From DATAEG01 sp051001975 (GTDB lineage: Bacteria; Actinomycetota; Actinomycetes; Mycobacteriales; Jatrophihabitantaceae): a DNA stretch of 64,000 nucleotides. The translations under genes and the position numbers were made by a program. This document shows, piece by piece, positions 17,374-26,218 of this stretch. Below the pieces are notes generated by a model that was not told the DNA's origin, did no database searches, and saw only the letters and a list, made by a program, of their open reading frames with translations. Numbering within the stretch: the first letter of the stretch is position 1; every line of letters starts with the position of its first letter. The stretch is taken from positions 10,636-74,635 of the forward strand of contig JBPCMU010000070.1 of NCBI GenBank assembly GCA_051001975.1. The letters are read 5' to 3'.

Positions 17374-18162
17374 TCACGACGTACCGGACGCGGCGGCCGC
17401 CCGGCAGATCGCAGCGAACCCCTCAGCGTCGAGACTGGCCCCGCCGACCAACGCCCCATCGACGTCACGTTCCGCGAGAATCTCCGCCGCGTTGTCCGAC
17501 TTGACTGATCCGCCGTAGATGAAGCGGACGCAACGGGCAACCTCGCGACCGTGCGCCTGCTCGATCTCGGCCCGCAGCGCAGCACAGACCTCCTGCGCGT
17601 CGGCCGGAGTGGCCACCTCGCCGGTACCGATCGCCCACACCGGCTCGTAGGCGATGACGAGCTGGGCTACCTGCTCTGCGGTCACTTCTGCCAGTGCGCC
17701 GGACAACTGGTCTACGCAATGCGGCACCTGACGCCCCTCGGTTCGGATCGGGAGATGCTCCCCCACGCACACGATCGGGATCAGGCCCGCGGCCAAGGCT
17801 GCCCGGGCCTTCGCGTTGACCGTGGCGTCGTCCTCGCCGTGGTACTCGCGCCGCTCGGAATGCCCGACCACGACGAACGAGACCCCCAGGGCAGTGAGCA
17901 TCGCCGCGCTGATGTCGCCGGTGTAGGCGCCGCCCGGCTGGGCCGAGATGTCCTGCGCGCCGTACCGCAGTGCCAGTCGCTCGCCGTCGACCAGCGTCTG
18001 CACGCTGCGCAGGTCGACGAACGGCGGTAACACCACCACGTCGACCGCGGCGAGCAGCTCGGGCTTCAGGCTGTAGGCGATCTTCTGGGTGAGCGCGATC
18101 GCCTCGAGATGGTTCAGATTCATCTTCCAGTTGCCCGCGATCAGTGGAGTGCGCTGTCTCAT
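17374..18162 (-). CDS. tpiA: Triosephosphate isomerase
   Basis: This 262-residue TIM barrel interconverts dihydroxyacetone phosphate and glyceraldehyde 3-phosphate. Catalytic motifs are GNWKMN near residue 10 (Lys), VGHSERREYHGE (His) and AYEPVWAIGTG (Glu), followed by the phosphate loop FIYGGSVKSDNAAEIL. The frame continues 13 codons upstream, but the ATG at 18162, which gives the canonical MRQRTPLIAGNWK opening, is the likely start. It lies 43 bp after pgk in the same operon. Confidence 0.97.
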   Translation of the reverse strand: MRQRTPLIAGNWKMNLNHLEAIALTQKIAYSLKPELLAAVDVVVLPPFVDLRSVQTLVDGERLALRYGAQDISAQPGGAYTGDISAAMLTALGVSFVVVGHSERREYHGEDDATVNAKARAALAAGLIPIVCVGEHLPIRTEGRQVPHCVDQLSGALAEVTAEQVAQLVIAYEPVWAIGTGEVATPADAQEVCAALRAEIEQAHGREVARCVRFIYGGSVKSDNAAEILAERDVDGALVGGASLDAEGFAAICRAAAASGTS

Positions 18163-18205
18163 GATCGCCCCGTCACTAAGTTCCAAATACATTTTGCCCA
18201 CTTCT

Positions 18206-19414
18206 TCACGCTCCCAGCGCCGCTACGCCGGGGAGTTCTTTGCCTTCGAGGAACTCCAGCGACGCGCCGCCGCCGGTCGAGATGTGCGCGAAGGCATCGG
18301 CGTCGATGCCGAGGATGCGCACCGCGGCCGCCGAGTCTCCACCGCCGACGACGCTCAGCCCGGCACCGGCGGCGACCGCCACGGCAACGCCCTTCGTGCC
18401 GGCCGCAAATGGCGCCACCTCGAACACCCCCATCGGTCCGTTCCAGAAGACGGTGCCGGCGTCCTTGAGGTAGCCGGCGAAACTGGCGACCGACTCCGGC
18501 CCGATGTCGAGACCCTTCTGGCCGGCCGGAATCGCGTCGGCGGCGACGGTCTGCGTCTCGGCGTCGGCGGTGACGTCGGCAGCCACCACGATGTCGGACG
18601 GCAGCACGATCTTGTCGGCCCCGTCGGAGAGCAACCGACGGCAGGTGTCGATCTGGTCCGGCTCGACCAACGAGTCGCCCACCTCATGACCCTGCGCGGC
18701 GAGGAAGGTGAAGCACATGCCGCCGCCGACCAGCAACCGGTCGACCTTGGGCAGCAATGCGTCGATAACACCGAGCTTGTCGCTCACCTTGCTCCCGCCG
18801 AGCACCACCACGTAGGGACGGCTCGGCTCGCCGGTGAGCTGACGCAGCACGGTCAGCTCGTCACGAACCAAGTCGCCGACGTAGTGCGGCAGCAAAGCGG
18901 CGACGTCATACACGCTGGCGTGCTTACGGTGCACCGCTCCGAACGCGTCGTCGACATAGGCACCGCCCTCGTCCTCGCCGCCGGTGAGCAGTGCCAGGGC
19001 CTGCGCGAACTCGAGACGCTCGGCGTCGACCTTGCTCGTCTCGCCCGGGTTGAACCGGACGTTCTCCAGGAGCAGCACCTCACCGTCGGCCAGCTCGTTG
19101 CTCAGTAGCCGGGCGCTCTCTCCGACGGTGTCCAGCGCGAAGTCGACCGGTCGACCCAGCAGTTGGGCGAGCCGGTCGGCGACCGGCCGGAGGGAGTACC
19201 GGTTCTCCGGTGCCCCCTTCGGCCGGCCGAGGTGCGCGGCCACGATTACCCGGGCGCCGTGGTCGAGCAGCTTCGTGATCACCGGCAGCGCGGCGCGGAT
19301 CCGGCCGTCGTCGGTGACTGTCCCGGTGGAATCAAGCGGCACGTTCAGGTCACTGCGAACCAGCACCCGCCGGCCTTTGACCCCGATCTTGAGCAGGTCG
19401 TCCAAGTAGCGCAT
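18206..19414 (-). CDS. pgk: Phosphoglycerate kinase
   Basis: This 402-residue enzyme makes ATP and 3-phosphoglycerate from 1,3-bisphosphoglycerate. Visible motifs are GRRVLVRSDLNVPL near the N-terminus, AAHLGRPKG, the nucleotide-binding segment VLGGSKVSDKLGV, FWNGPMGVFE and the C-terminal SVVGGGDSAAAV. I use the ATG at 19414 (MRYLDDLLK), with GGTAAG just upstream; an in-frame GTG at 19429 has no ribosome-binding site. It lies only 19 bp downstream of gap. Confidence 0.97.
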   Translation of the reverse strand: MRYLDDLLKIGVKGRRVLVRSDLNVPLDSTGTVTDDGRIRAALPVITKLLDHGARVIVAAHLGRPKGAPENRYSLRPVADRLAQLLGRPVDFALDTVGESARLLSNELADGEVLLLENVRFNPGETSKVDAERLEFAQALALLTGGEDEGGAYVDDAFGAVHRKHASVYDVAALLPHYVGDLVRDELTVLRQLTGEPSRPYVVVLGGSKVSDKLGVIDALLPKVDRLLVGGGMCFTFLAAQGHEVGDSLVEPDQIDTCRRLLSDGADKIVLPSDIVVAADVTADAETQTVAADAIPAGQKGLDIGPESVASFAGYLKDAGTVFWNGPMGVFEVAPFAAGTKGVAVAVAAGAGLSVVGGGDSAAAVRILGIDADAFAHISTGGGASLEFLEGKELPGVAALGA

Positions 19415-19433
19415 CGGCTTACCAGTCACTCGA

Positions 19434-20438
19434 TTACAGGGACGAGCCGACGAGCGCGGTGATGTCCACCAGTCGATTGGAGTAGCCCCACTCGTTGTCG
19501 TACCAACCGATCACCTTCACCTGCCGGCCGATCACCTTTGTCAGCCCGGAGTCGAAGATGCAGGAAGCCGGGTCGGTGACGATGTCGGTCGAGACGATCG
19601 GGTCCTCGGTGTAGCTGAGGTAACCCTTGAGCGCGCCGTCGGCGGCTGCCCGGAAGGCAGCATTGACCTCCTGGACGGTGGTCTCCCGGCCCAGGTTGAC
19701 GGTCAGATCGGTGGCCGAACCGGTCGGCACCGGGACCCGAAGCGCGTAGCCGTCCAGTTTGCCCTCCAGTTCGGGCAGCACCAGACCGATCGCCTTCGAG
19801 GCACCGGACGACGCCGGCACGATGTTGATCGCGGCGGCGCGGGCACGACGGAGATCCTTGTGCGGCGCGTCCTGCAGGTTCTGGTCCTGCGTGTACGCGT
19901 GGATGGTCGTCATCAGGCCCTGCTCGATGCCGAACGCATCGTTGAGCACTTTGGCCAGCGGGGCGAGACAATTTGTCGTGCAGGACGCGTTGGAGATGAT
20001 CGTGTGCGCCGCCGGGTCATAGCTGCTGTCGTTGACGCCCATCACGATGGTGACGTCCTCGTTGCTGGCCGGCGCGGAGATGATGACCTTCTTGGCACCG
20101 TTGTCCACGTGCGCGCGGGCCTTCGTCGCATCGGTGAAGAACCCAGTGGACTCGATAACGATGTCCGCGCCCAGGTCACCCCACGGCAGCTTCGCCGGGT
20201 CCCGCTCGGCGAGTGCCTTGAACGTCGTACCGTCGACAGTGATCGAGTCCTCGGTCGCGCTCACCTCGCCCGGGTACCGGCCGAGGATGCTGTCGTACTT
20301 CAGCAGGTGGGCCAGCGTCTGGTTGTCGGTCAGGTCGTTGACGCCCACGATTTCAAGATCGGCGCCGGCCGCCTTTGCGGCCCGGAAGTAGTTACGGCCA
20401 ATACGGCCGAAGCCGTTGATGCCCACACGAACGGTCAC
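19434..20438 (-). CDS. gap: Glyceraldehyde-3-phosphate dehydrogenase, type I
   Basis: This 334-residue enzyme carries out the phosphorylating oxidation of glyceraldehyde 3-phosphate. The Rossmann opening is VGINGFGRIGRNYFRA, and VGVNDLTDN (Asp at about 35) indicates NAD preference. The catalytic cysteine is C153 in SNASCTTNCLAP. HAYTQDQNLQDAPHKDLRRARA and VPTGSATDL are further standard motifs. The GTG start has GGGAG upstream. It opens the glycolytic operon after a 440-bp non-coding stretch that separates it from whiA. Confidence 0.97.
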   Translation of the reverse strand: MTVRVGINGFGRIGRNYFRAAKAAGADLEIVGVNDLTDNQTLAHLLKYDSILGRYPGEVSATEDSITVDGTTFKALAERDPAKLPWGDLGADIVIESTGFFTDATKARAHVDNGAKKVIISAPASNEDVTIVMGVNDSSYDPAAHTIISNASCTTNCLAPLAKVLNDAFGIEQGLMTTIHAYTQDQNLQDAPHKDLRRARAAAINIVPASSGASKAIGLVLPELEGKLDGYALRVPVPTGSATDLTVNLGRETTVQEVNAAFRAAADGALKGYLSYTEDPIVSTDIVTDPASCIFDSGLTKVIGRQVKVIGWYDNEWGYSNRLVDITALVGSSL

Positions 20439-20878
20439 GGATCAAAGCTCCCATCGAGAAATCGAACTCAGGTGGCCCGCCCACACCCTTTGGAGGCCGA
20501 CCGCTGGAAAGCTTATCGGTGACCCAGCCCACTGCGTGCATCCCCATCAGCTACGCCCCTGGTACACCCGCGCACGACTTCGTTCCAGGCAACCGTCGCA
20601 TCACCGGAGCCGAGCGGGAGGTTGTCGCGGCCGAGCGGGAGCTTTCAATCGCGACGCGCCGACGATCGCGACGGAAACCTCCCTCTCGGCACAAGGGGGC
20701 ACGGTGACGTTGCCGTCTCACGAACGCGATGAGCGCTTGCGCGAAGAGCCGATCGCCGGCGCGCGACGAAGGAGCACCTGCGCGAGCGCCAGCGAGCATC
20801 GATTGCGAGTGTTGGCCCGATGCGAAGCGAGGGTCAGTACGAGTAATCGATCAGGCGATCAGCAAGTAGAGCGATCGA
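20439..20878. repeat. 440-bp non-coding gap region with direct and inverted repeats
   Basis: No gene is seen between whiA and gap; the short open frames on both strands look random. GCCGAGCGGGAGGTT at 20609-20623 recurs as GCCGAGCGGGAG at 20630-20641 and, inverted with one mismatch, as AACCTCCCTCTCGGC at 20676-20690, so the block can fold into a long stem-loop. From about 20720 to 20875 the sequence is full of short variants of GAGCG, GCGAAG and GATCGATC. The gap promoter must lie in the first 100 bases. The repeat block may be an interspersed genomic repeat or an untranslated leader. Confidence 0.6.
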
Positions 20879-21856
20879 TCAACCCAGCATGTCGGGGGTG
20901 ACGGCCGCTTCGGTGTTGGGCTGGCCGGTGTCGGCAGCTTTCTTGTCGGCCATCGCGAGCAACCGGCGGATCCGGCCGGCGACGGCGTCCTTCGTCATCG
21001 GCGGGTCCGACAGTGCGCCGAGTTCCTCCAACGACGACTGCTTGTGCTCCAGGCGCAGCTGGCCGGCTTCCAGCAGGTGGTCGGGGATGTCCTCGCCGAG
21101 GATCTCCAGCGCGCGCTGCACCCGGGCGCCGGCAGCCACTGCCGCGCGTGCTGATCGGCGCAGGTTCGCGTCATCGAAATTGGCCAACCGGTTCGCGGTA
21201 GCGCGTACCTCGCGGCGCATCCGGCGCTCTTCCCAGGCCATCACGCTCTCGTGTGCGCCGAGGCGGGTGAGCAGCACGCTGATCGCGTCACCGTCACGGA
21301 CCACGACTCGGTCGGCGCCGCGCACCTCGCGAGCCTTCGCCGGGATGCCTAACCGGCGACCGGTGCCGACCAAAGCCAGCGCAGCCTCGTTCGACGGGCA
21401 GGTGATCTCCATTGCGCCGGCCCGGCCCGGCTCGGTGAGCGAACCATGTGCCAGGAATGCACCACGCCAGGCGGCCTCGGCATCCGCGACGCCGCCGGCG
21501 ACGATCTTCTCCGGCAACCCACGCACCGGGCGACCGCGCAGGTCCACCAGCCCGGCCTGCCGGGCCAACCCTTCGCCGTCCTTGATGACCCGCACCAGGT
21601 AGCGGCTGGTCTTGCGCAGGCCGCCGGCAGCGACCACCTGCACCTCGGAGCTGTGCCCGAACACCTCGGCGATCTCCTTGCGCAGCCGCCGCGCCGCGGC
21701 ACCGGTGTCGAGCTCGGCCTCGATCACGATGTGCCCGCCGATCAGGTGCAACGCGCCGGCGAACCGCAGGATCGTGGCGATCTCGGCCCGGCGCGCGGAG
21801 TTGCGGGTCACCACCACTCGGCTCAGCTCGTCCTTGACCGCCGCCGTCATGGCCAC
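20879..21856 (-). CDS. whiA: DNA-binding protein WhiA
   Basis: This 325-residue protein has an N-terminal LAGLIDADG-homing-endonuclease-like fold without the catalytic residues (ILRFAGALHLIGG; AWRGAFLAHGSLTEPGR) and a C-terminal helix-turn-helix (LEELGALSDPPMTKDAVAGRI). In streptomycetes WhiA acts with WhiB on cell-division genes during sporulation. The GTG at 21856 gives MAMTAAVKDELSR and has GGGGAG 7 bases upstream, so I prefer it to the GTG at 21871 or the ATG at 21850. It follows yvcK in the conserved rapZ-yvcK-whiA order. Confidence 0.96.
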   Translation of the reverse strand: MAMTAAVKDELSRVVVTRNSARRAEIATILRFAGALHLIGGHIVIEAELDTGAAARRLRKEIAEVFGHSSEVQVVAAGGLRKTSRYLVRVIKDGEGLARQAGLVDLRGRPVRGLPEKIVAGGVADAEAAWRGAFLAHGSLTEPGRAGAMEITCPSNEAALALVGTGRRLGIPAKAREVRGADRVVVRDGDAISVLLTRLGAHESVMAWEERRMRREVRATANRLANFDDANLRRSARAAVAAGARVQRALEILGEDIPDHLLEAGQLRLEHKQSSLEELGALSDPPMTKDAVAGRIRRLLAMADKKAADTGQPNTEAAVTPDMLG

Positions 21857-21934
21857 CGCTGAACTCCCCACATCACTGTCGTTGTCCCGTTCGATCCTGA
21901 ATCATGCCTCATCACGGGACCGGCCGGACCTGCG

Positions 21935-22906
21935 TCATCGCTTGCCGCGGGCCGGTAGCACGGAGGCCAGCGCCGCAGCGAGCCGCCGCGGATCGTGACG
22001 GTCCGGGTTGCCTTCCGCAGCCACCGCCTCGAGGACGAGTTCGGCGCCGCGCCGGCCGCAGTAGGCGGCCAGCTCGGCGGCGTCGGTCACCGCGTCCACG
22101 TCGGCGATCACCGCATCCAGTCTGATGGCCGGAGCGTAGTGCTCCAGGACCCGCAGATGTTGCGTTGGGGAGAATCCGTCGGTCTCTCCCGCCTGCGGAA
22201 CGAGATTGAGCGCCACGAGGATGCGCGCCGATGTGTCCGCCAGTGCGGCGCCCAGGCCGGGTAGGAGCACATGCGGGATGACGCTGGTGAACCAGGAACC
22301 CGGGCCGAGCACCACCGCATCGGCGTCGCGGACCGCTTGTGCCGCGGCCGGACACACCGCCGCGTCCGGCGGCACCAGCCGGATGTCCCGCACCTGGCCC
22401 AACGTCGCCGCGATCGCGGACTGCCCCCGGATCTGCCGTGTCCGGACCGGGTCGTCGCGCTCTACAGTGACGACTTCGGCGACGAGGTCGAGCGGCTGTG
22501 CACTCATCGGCAGCACCCGGCCAGCCGCCCCGATCATCCGGCCGGCCGCAGCCAGGGCAGTAACCGGGTCGTCGTGTTCCTCGAGCAGTCCGGTGAGCAG
22601 CAGGTTCCCGACCGGGTGCCCGGCCAGTGCACCGAAACCGCCGAATCGGTGTTGCAGCAGCCGCGCCCAGTCCGGATGCCACCCGCTCGGTGCCCCGTCC
22701 GCGGGCCCTCCGGCCAGGGCGACCAACGCCATCCGCAGGTCCCCCGGCGGCAGCACACCGAGCTCACGGCGGATCCGGCCGGACGATCCGCCGTCGTCGG
22801 CGAAGGTGACGACGGCCGTGAGGTCGTCGGTGAGCTCACGCAGTGCCGTCAACGACGCGAACAGGCCGTGCCCGCCGCCGAGCGCGACCACGCTCGGCGC
22901 GGTCAC
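21935..22906 (-). CDS. yvcK: YvcK/CofD-family protein (gluconeogenesis factor)
   Basis: The protein has 323 residues from a GTG that overlaps the rapZ stop (GTGA). The family signature is at the N-terminus: VVALGGGHGLFASLTALREL, then VVTFADDGGSSGRIRRELG and PPGDLRMALVALA. The fold is that of CofD phospholactate transferase. YvcK binds UDP-sugars and is needed for growth on gluconeogenic carbon and for normal envelope synthesis in Bacillus and mycobacteria (CuvA). Its place next to gap/pgk fits a link between carbon flux and wall synthesis. Confidence 0.93.
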   Translation of the reverse strand: MTAPSVVALGGGHGLFASLTALRELTDDLTAVVTFADDGGSSGRIRRELGVLPPGDLRMALVALAGGPADGAPSGWHPDWARLLQHRFGGFGALAGHPVGNLLLTGLLEEHDDPVTALAAAGRMIGAAGRVLPMSAQPLDLVAEVVTVERDDPVRTRQIRGQSAIAATLGQVRDIRLVPPDAAVCPAAAQAVRDADAVVLGPGSWFTSVIPHVLLPGLGAALADTSARILVALNLVPQAGETDGFSPTQHLRVLEHYAPAIRLDAVIADVDAVTDAAELAAYCGRRGAELVLEAVAAEGNPDRHDPRRLAAALASVLPARGKR

Positions 22907-23817
22907 TCCCGACCCAGATCGCGGTGCACGATGGTGGTCCGCACGCCACCCTCGGTCAGCCGGCGGGACAGCTCTTCGCTGATGGCCACCGATCGATGCT
23001 TGCCGCCGGTGCATCCCACCGCGAGCGTCAGGTAGTGCTTGCCCTCACGTCGGTAGCCGGCGCCGATGGTGTCCAGCAGCTGCATGTACTGCTCGAGGAA
23101 GTTCTCCGCACCGTCCTGGCCGAGCACATAGTCGCGGACCTCGCTGTCAGTGCCGTTCAGGTCCCGTAGCTCCGGGATCCAGAACGGGTTCGGCAGGAAC
23201 CGCACGTCGACGACGAGATCGGCGTCCACCGGCAGCCCGTACTTGAAGCCGAACGAGACGATGGTGGCGCGCAGTTCGGGCCGGTCCGCCCGGTCACCGA
23301 TGAAACTGCTCTCGATCATCCGGCGCAGCTCGTGCACCGAGCGGCTGGACGTGTCGAGGACCAGATCCGCCGCGTCCCGCAGCGGCGCGAGCAGCACCCG
23401 CTCCGCGGCGATGCCGTCGGTGAGCAACCCGCCGGCCTGCAACGGATGCTCCCGGCGGACGTTCTCGAAGCGACGCACCAGGACGTCGTCGGTGGCCTCG
23501 AGGAACAGCACTCGCGGCGGCCCTCCGCGCGCCCCGACCTCCTCGATGACCGATCGAAGATCGGCAGTGAAGGCCCGGCTGCGCACATCCATCACGACTG
23601 CGATGCGGGTGACCCCGCCCTTGGCGCGGCTGCCCAGGTCGGCCATGGTCACCAACAGCTCGGGCGGGAGATTGTCGACGACGAAGTACCCGAGATCCTC
23701 CAGGCATTTCGCCGCGGTGCTCCGGCCCGCTCCGGACAGCCCCGTCACGATTATCAGGTCCAGTGCGCCCTGATCAGGATCGGGCAGCTCGCCGCCCCGC
23801 CCGTCATCGTCGGTCAT
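22903..23817 (-). CDS. rapZ: RNase adapter/nucleotide-binding protein RapZ
   Basis: This 304-residue protein has a Walker A motif GLSGAGRS near residue 24, then ECLEDLGYF-type KCLEDLGYFVVDNLPP. The conserved C-terminal domain carries FGFKYGLPVDADLVVDVRF, NGTDSEVRDYVL and AVGCTGGKHRSVAI. In E. coli RapZ directs RNase E to the GlmZ small RNA and so controls GlmS; in Gram-positives the molecular role is unclear. The start is the ATG at 23817. It is translationally coupled to yvcK and follows uvrC by 35 bp. Confidence 0.94.
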   Translation of the reverse strand: MTDDDGRGGELPDPDQGALDLIIVTGLSGAGRSTAAKCLEDLGYFVVDNLPPELLVTMADLGSRAKGGVTRIAVVMDVRSRAFTADLRSVIEEVGARGGPPRVLFLEATDDVLVRRFENVRREHPLQAGGLLTDGIAAERVLLAPLRDAADLVLDTSSRSVHELRRMIESSFIGDRADRPELRATIVSFGFKYGLPVDADLVVDVRFLPNPFWIPELRDLNGTDSEVRDYVLGQDGAENFLEQYMQLLDTIGAGYRREGKHYLTLAVGCTGGKHRSVAISEELSRRLTEGGVRTTIVHRDLGRE

Positions 23818-23852
23818 CGCCACCGGTCGCTCCCTTCGATCGCCTGGAGCAC

Positions 23853-25790
23853 CTATTCCAGCACCTCTCCGGTGGCGGTGTTGACTGCCGGCCCGGATTC
23901 CCGGCTGTCCTCGTGCACCGCCGCGACGATGGCGGTGGCGGTCTGCAGCCCGATGCCGGACACCTCCATCACTTCGCCGACGTCCGCTTGGCGCAGCCGC
24001 TTGAGCGATCCGAAGTGGCGCAGCACAGCCTTGCGACGAGTCTCGCCCAGCCCCGGGATCCCGTCGAGCGCCGAGACCACCATCGACTTGGACCGCTTCT
24101 GCCGGTGATAGGTGATGGCGAAGCGGTGCGCCTCGTCGCGCACCCGCTGCAGCAGATAAAGCCCCTCGGAGGTGCGCGGCAGGATCACCGGGTATTTCTC
24201 GTTCGGCAGCCACACCTCTTCCAGTCGCTTGGCCAGGCCGACCACCGTCACGTCGGTGATGCCAAACTCATCGAGCACCGCCTGCGCCGCGTCCGCCTGT
24301 GGCCCGGCGCCGTCGACCACGACCAGATTGGGCGGGTAGGCGAACTTGCGGGCCACCCCCTCCACCGCGTCCCCGGTCGGGTCCGGCGTGGCCTGGGTGC
24401 TTTCCAGGTACCGGGCGAACCGGCGCCGGACTGCCTCGGCGATCCAGTCGGTGTCACCGCCGAGCTCGCGCATCGCGAACCGACGGTATTCACTGCGCCG
24501 GGCCAGCCCATCCTCGAAGACCACCATGCTGGCCACCACATCGGTGCTCTGAATATGACTGATGTCGAAGCACTCGATCCGCAGCGGTGCATCGTCGAGG
24601 CCGAGCGCCTCCTGCACCTCGGACAGCGCGAGCGACCGGGCAGTGAGGTCGCTGGCCCGCTTCAACTTGTGCTGGGTGAAAGCCTGCGCGGCATTGCGGG
24701 CGACCGTCTCCATCAGATTGCGCTTGTCGCCGCGTTGCGGAACGCGAATGCGCACCGGACCACCCCGGCGCTCGCTCAACCACTCGGTGACGGCGTCGAA
24801 ATCGGTCGGCAGCTCCGGTACCAGGATCTCCCGCGGGATCGCGGCCGCCTCGTTCTCCTCGCCGTAGATCTGGGTGGCGAACTGTTCGACGAGTTCCGGC
24901 GTCCCGATCTGATCGACCTTGTCTACGGTCCAGCCCCGCTGACCACGGACCCGCCCACCGCGGACATGGAAGACCTGCACGGCGGCCTCAAGTTCGTCCT
25001 GCGCGAAGGCCACCACATCGGCATCAGTGCCGTCGCCGAAGACGACCGCCTGCTTCTCCATCGCCCTGCGCAGGGCGGTCAGATCGTCGCGCAGCCGGGC
25101 CGCCTGCTCGAAATCCAGCTCACTGCTCGCGGCGGCCATCTGCTTCTCGATCCGGCGCATCATCGTGTCGGTCTGGCCGGCCATGAAGTCGCAGAAGTCG
25201 TCGACGATCTCGCGGTGCTCCGCGGTGCTCACCCGGCCGACGCACGGAGCACTGCACTTGCCGATGTAGCCGAGCAGGCAGGGCCGGCCGATCTGCCCGG
25301 CCCGTTTGAACACCCCGGCCGAGCAGGTCCGCGCCGGGAAGACCCGTAGCACCAGGTCGAGGGTCTCCCGGATCGCCCAGGCGTGCGCATACGGGCCGAA
25401 ATATCGGACACCCCTCTTCTTCGGCCCGCGCATCACCTGCAGTCGCGGGTACTCCTCGTTCAGGGTCACCGCGAGCGACGGATAGGACTTGTCATCGCGG
25501 TAGCGCACGTTGAACCGCGGGTCGAACTCCTTGATCCAGTTGTATTCCAGCTGCAGCGCCTCGACCTCGGTGGTGACCACCGTCCACTCCACCCGCGCGG
25601 CGGTGGTGACCATCTGCCGGGTCCGCGGATGCAGCGCGGCTAGGTCGGCGAAGTAGCTGTTCAGCCGCGAGCGGAGGTTCTTCGCCTTCCCGACGTAGAT
25701 GACCCGGTCCCGCTCGTCGCGGAACTTGTACACGCCAGGATCGGTCGGGATGGTGCCCTGCGCGGGACGGTAGGTGGAGGGGTCGGGCAC
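23853..25790 (-). CDS. uvrC: Excinuclease ABC subunit C
   Basis: This 645-residue nuclease makes both incisions in nucleotide excision repair. Domains in order are: GIY-YIG nuclease (DPGVYKFRDERDRVIYVGKAK, residues 15-95); Cys-rich CLLGYIGKCSAPC near 180; UVR helix pair (EKQMAAASSELDFEQAARLRD) that binds UvrB; the RNase H-like endonuclease with IECFDISHIQSTD and VVVDGAGPQADAA; and tandem helix-hairpin-helix motifs (IPGLGETRRKAVLRHFGS; VSGIGLQTATAI). The start is the GTG at 25790. The frame is open upstream, but that part is antisense to the gene at 25868. Confidence 0.97.
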   Translation of the reverse strand: MPDPSTYRPAQGTIPTDPGVYKFRDERDRVIYVGKAKNLRSRLNSYFADLAALHPRTRQMVTTAARVEWTVVTTEVEALQLEYNWIKEFDPRFNVRYRDDKSYPSLAVTLNEEYPRLQVMRGPKKRGVRYFGPYAHAWAIRETLDLVLRVFPARTCSAGVFKRAGQIGRPCLLGYIGKCSAPCVGRVSTAEHREIVDDFCDFMAGQTDTMMRRIEKQMAAASSELDFEQAARLRDDLTALRRAMEKQAVVFGDGTDADVVAFAQDELEAAVQVFHVRGGRVRGQRGWTVDKVDQIGTPELVEQFATQIYGEENEAAAIPREILVPELPTDFDAVTEWLSERRGGPVRIRVPQRGDKRNLMETVARNAAQAFTQHKLKRASDLTARSLALSEVQEALGLDDAPLRIECFDISHIQSTDVVASMVVFEDGLARRSEYRRFAMRELGGDTDWIAEAVRRRFARYLESTQATPDPTGDAVEGVARKFAYPPNLVVVDGAGPQADAAQAVLDEFGITDVTVVGLAKRLEEVWLPNEKYPVILPRTSEGLYLLQRVRDEAHRFAITYHRQKRSKSMVVSALDGIPGLGETRRKAVLRHFGSLKRLRQADVGEVMEVSGIGLQTATAIVAAVHEDSRESGPAVNTATGEVLE

Positions 25791-25867
25791 GACCTCGACA
25801 GTAGTAGCGCGCGCCGACGCACACGGTCCACCACGTGGCCGTCGGTGCCGGCTGTCACGCTGGCCCG

Positions 25868-26218
25868 GTGGCAACGGTGGACGACGTGCGGCGCATCGCA
25901 CTGTCGTTGCCGCGCGCCTACGAGGCGGTCGTCCGCGACAGGGTGAAGTTCCGGGTCGGCCGGATCGTGTTCCTCGCCCTCTCCCGCGACGAGACCGAGC
26001 TCGGATTCGGCTACCCGCGAGACGGCCGCGCCGCACTCGTCGCCGCCGAGCCGGAGATCTTCTTCATGCCCGGCAAGGCAGATCTGCGTTACCAGTGGGT
26101 GGAGTGCTGGCTCGATCGCCTTGACGAGCCGCGGCTGCACGAACTGATCGTGGACGCCTGGCAGATGGCGGTGCCGAAGACGGTCGCAGCGGCCTACCTC
26201 TCGGCACCGCCGGCGTAG
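25868..26218 (+). CDS. MmcQ/YjbR family protein
   Basis: This small protein of 116 residues from the GTG at 25868 opens with VDDVRRIALSLPRAYE, the typical YjbR/MmcQ start, and continues with KFRVGRIVFLALSRDE, EIFFMPGKADLRYQWVECWL and the C-terminal LIVDAWQMAVPKTVAAAY. The fold is a CyaY-like alpha/beta domain reported to bind DNA in some members; no specific function is known. It is divergent from uvrC, with 77 bp between starts, and its last 25 bases overlap the end of add on the other strand. Confidence 0.8.
   Translation: MATVDDVRRIALSLPRAYEAVVRDRVKFRVGRIVFLALSRDETELGFGYPRDGRAALVAAEPEIFFMPGKADLRYQWVECWLDRLDEPRLHELIVDAWQMAVPKTVAAAYLSAPPA

Noticed and set aside
16674..25790. UvrC next to RapZ, YvcK, WhiA and the glycolytic genes as a novel cluster
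   Set aside because: This order is well known in mycobacteria and streptomycetes; it is conserved housekeeping synteny.
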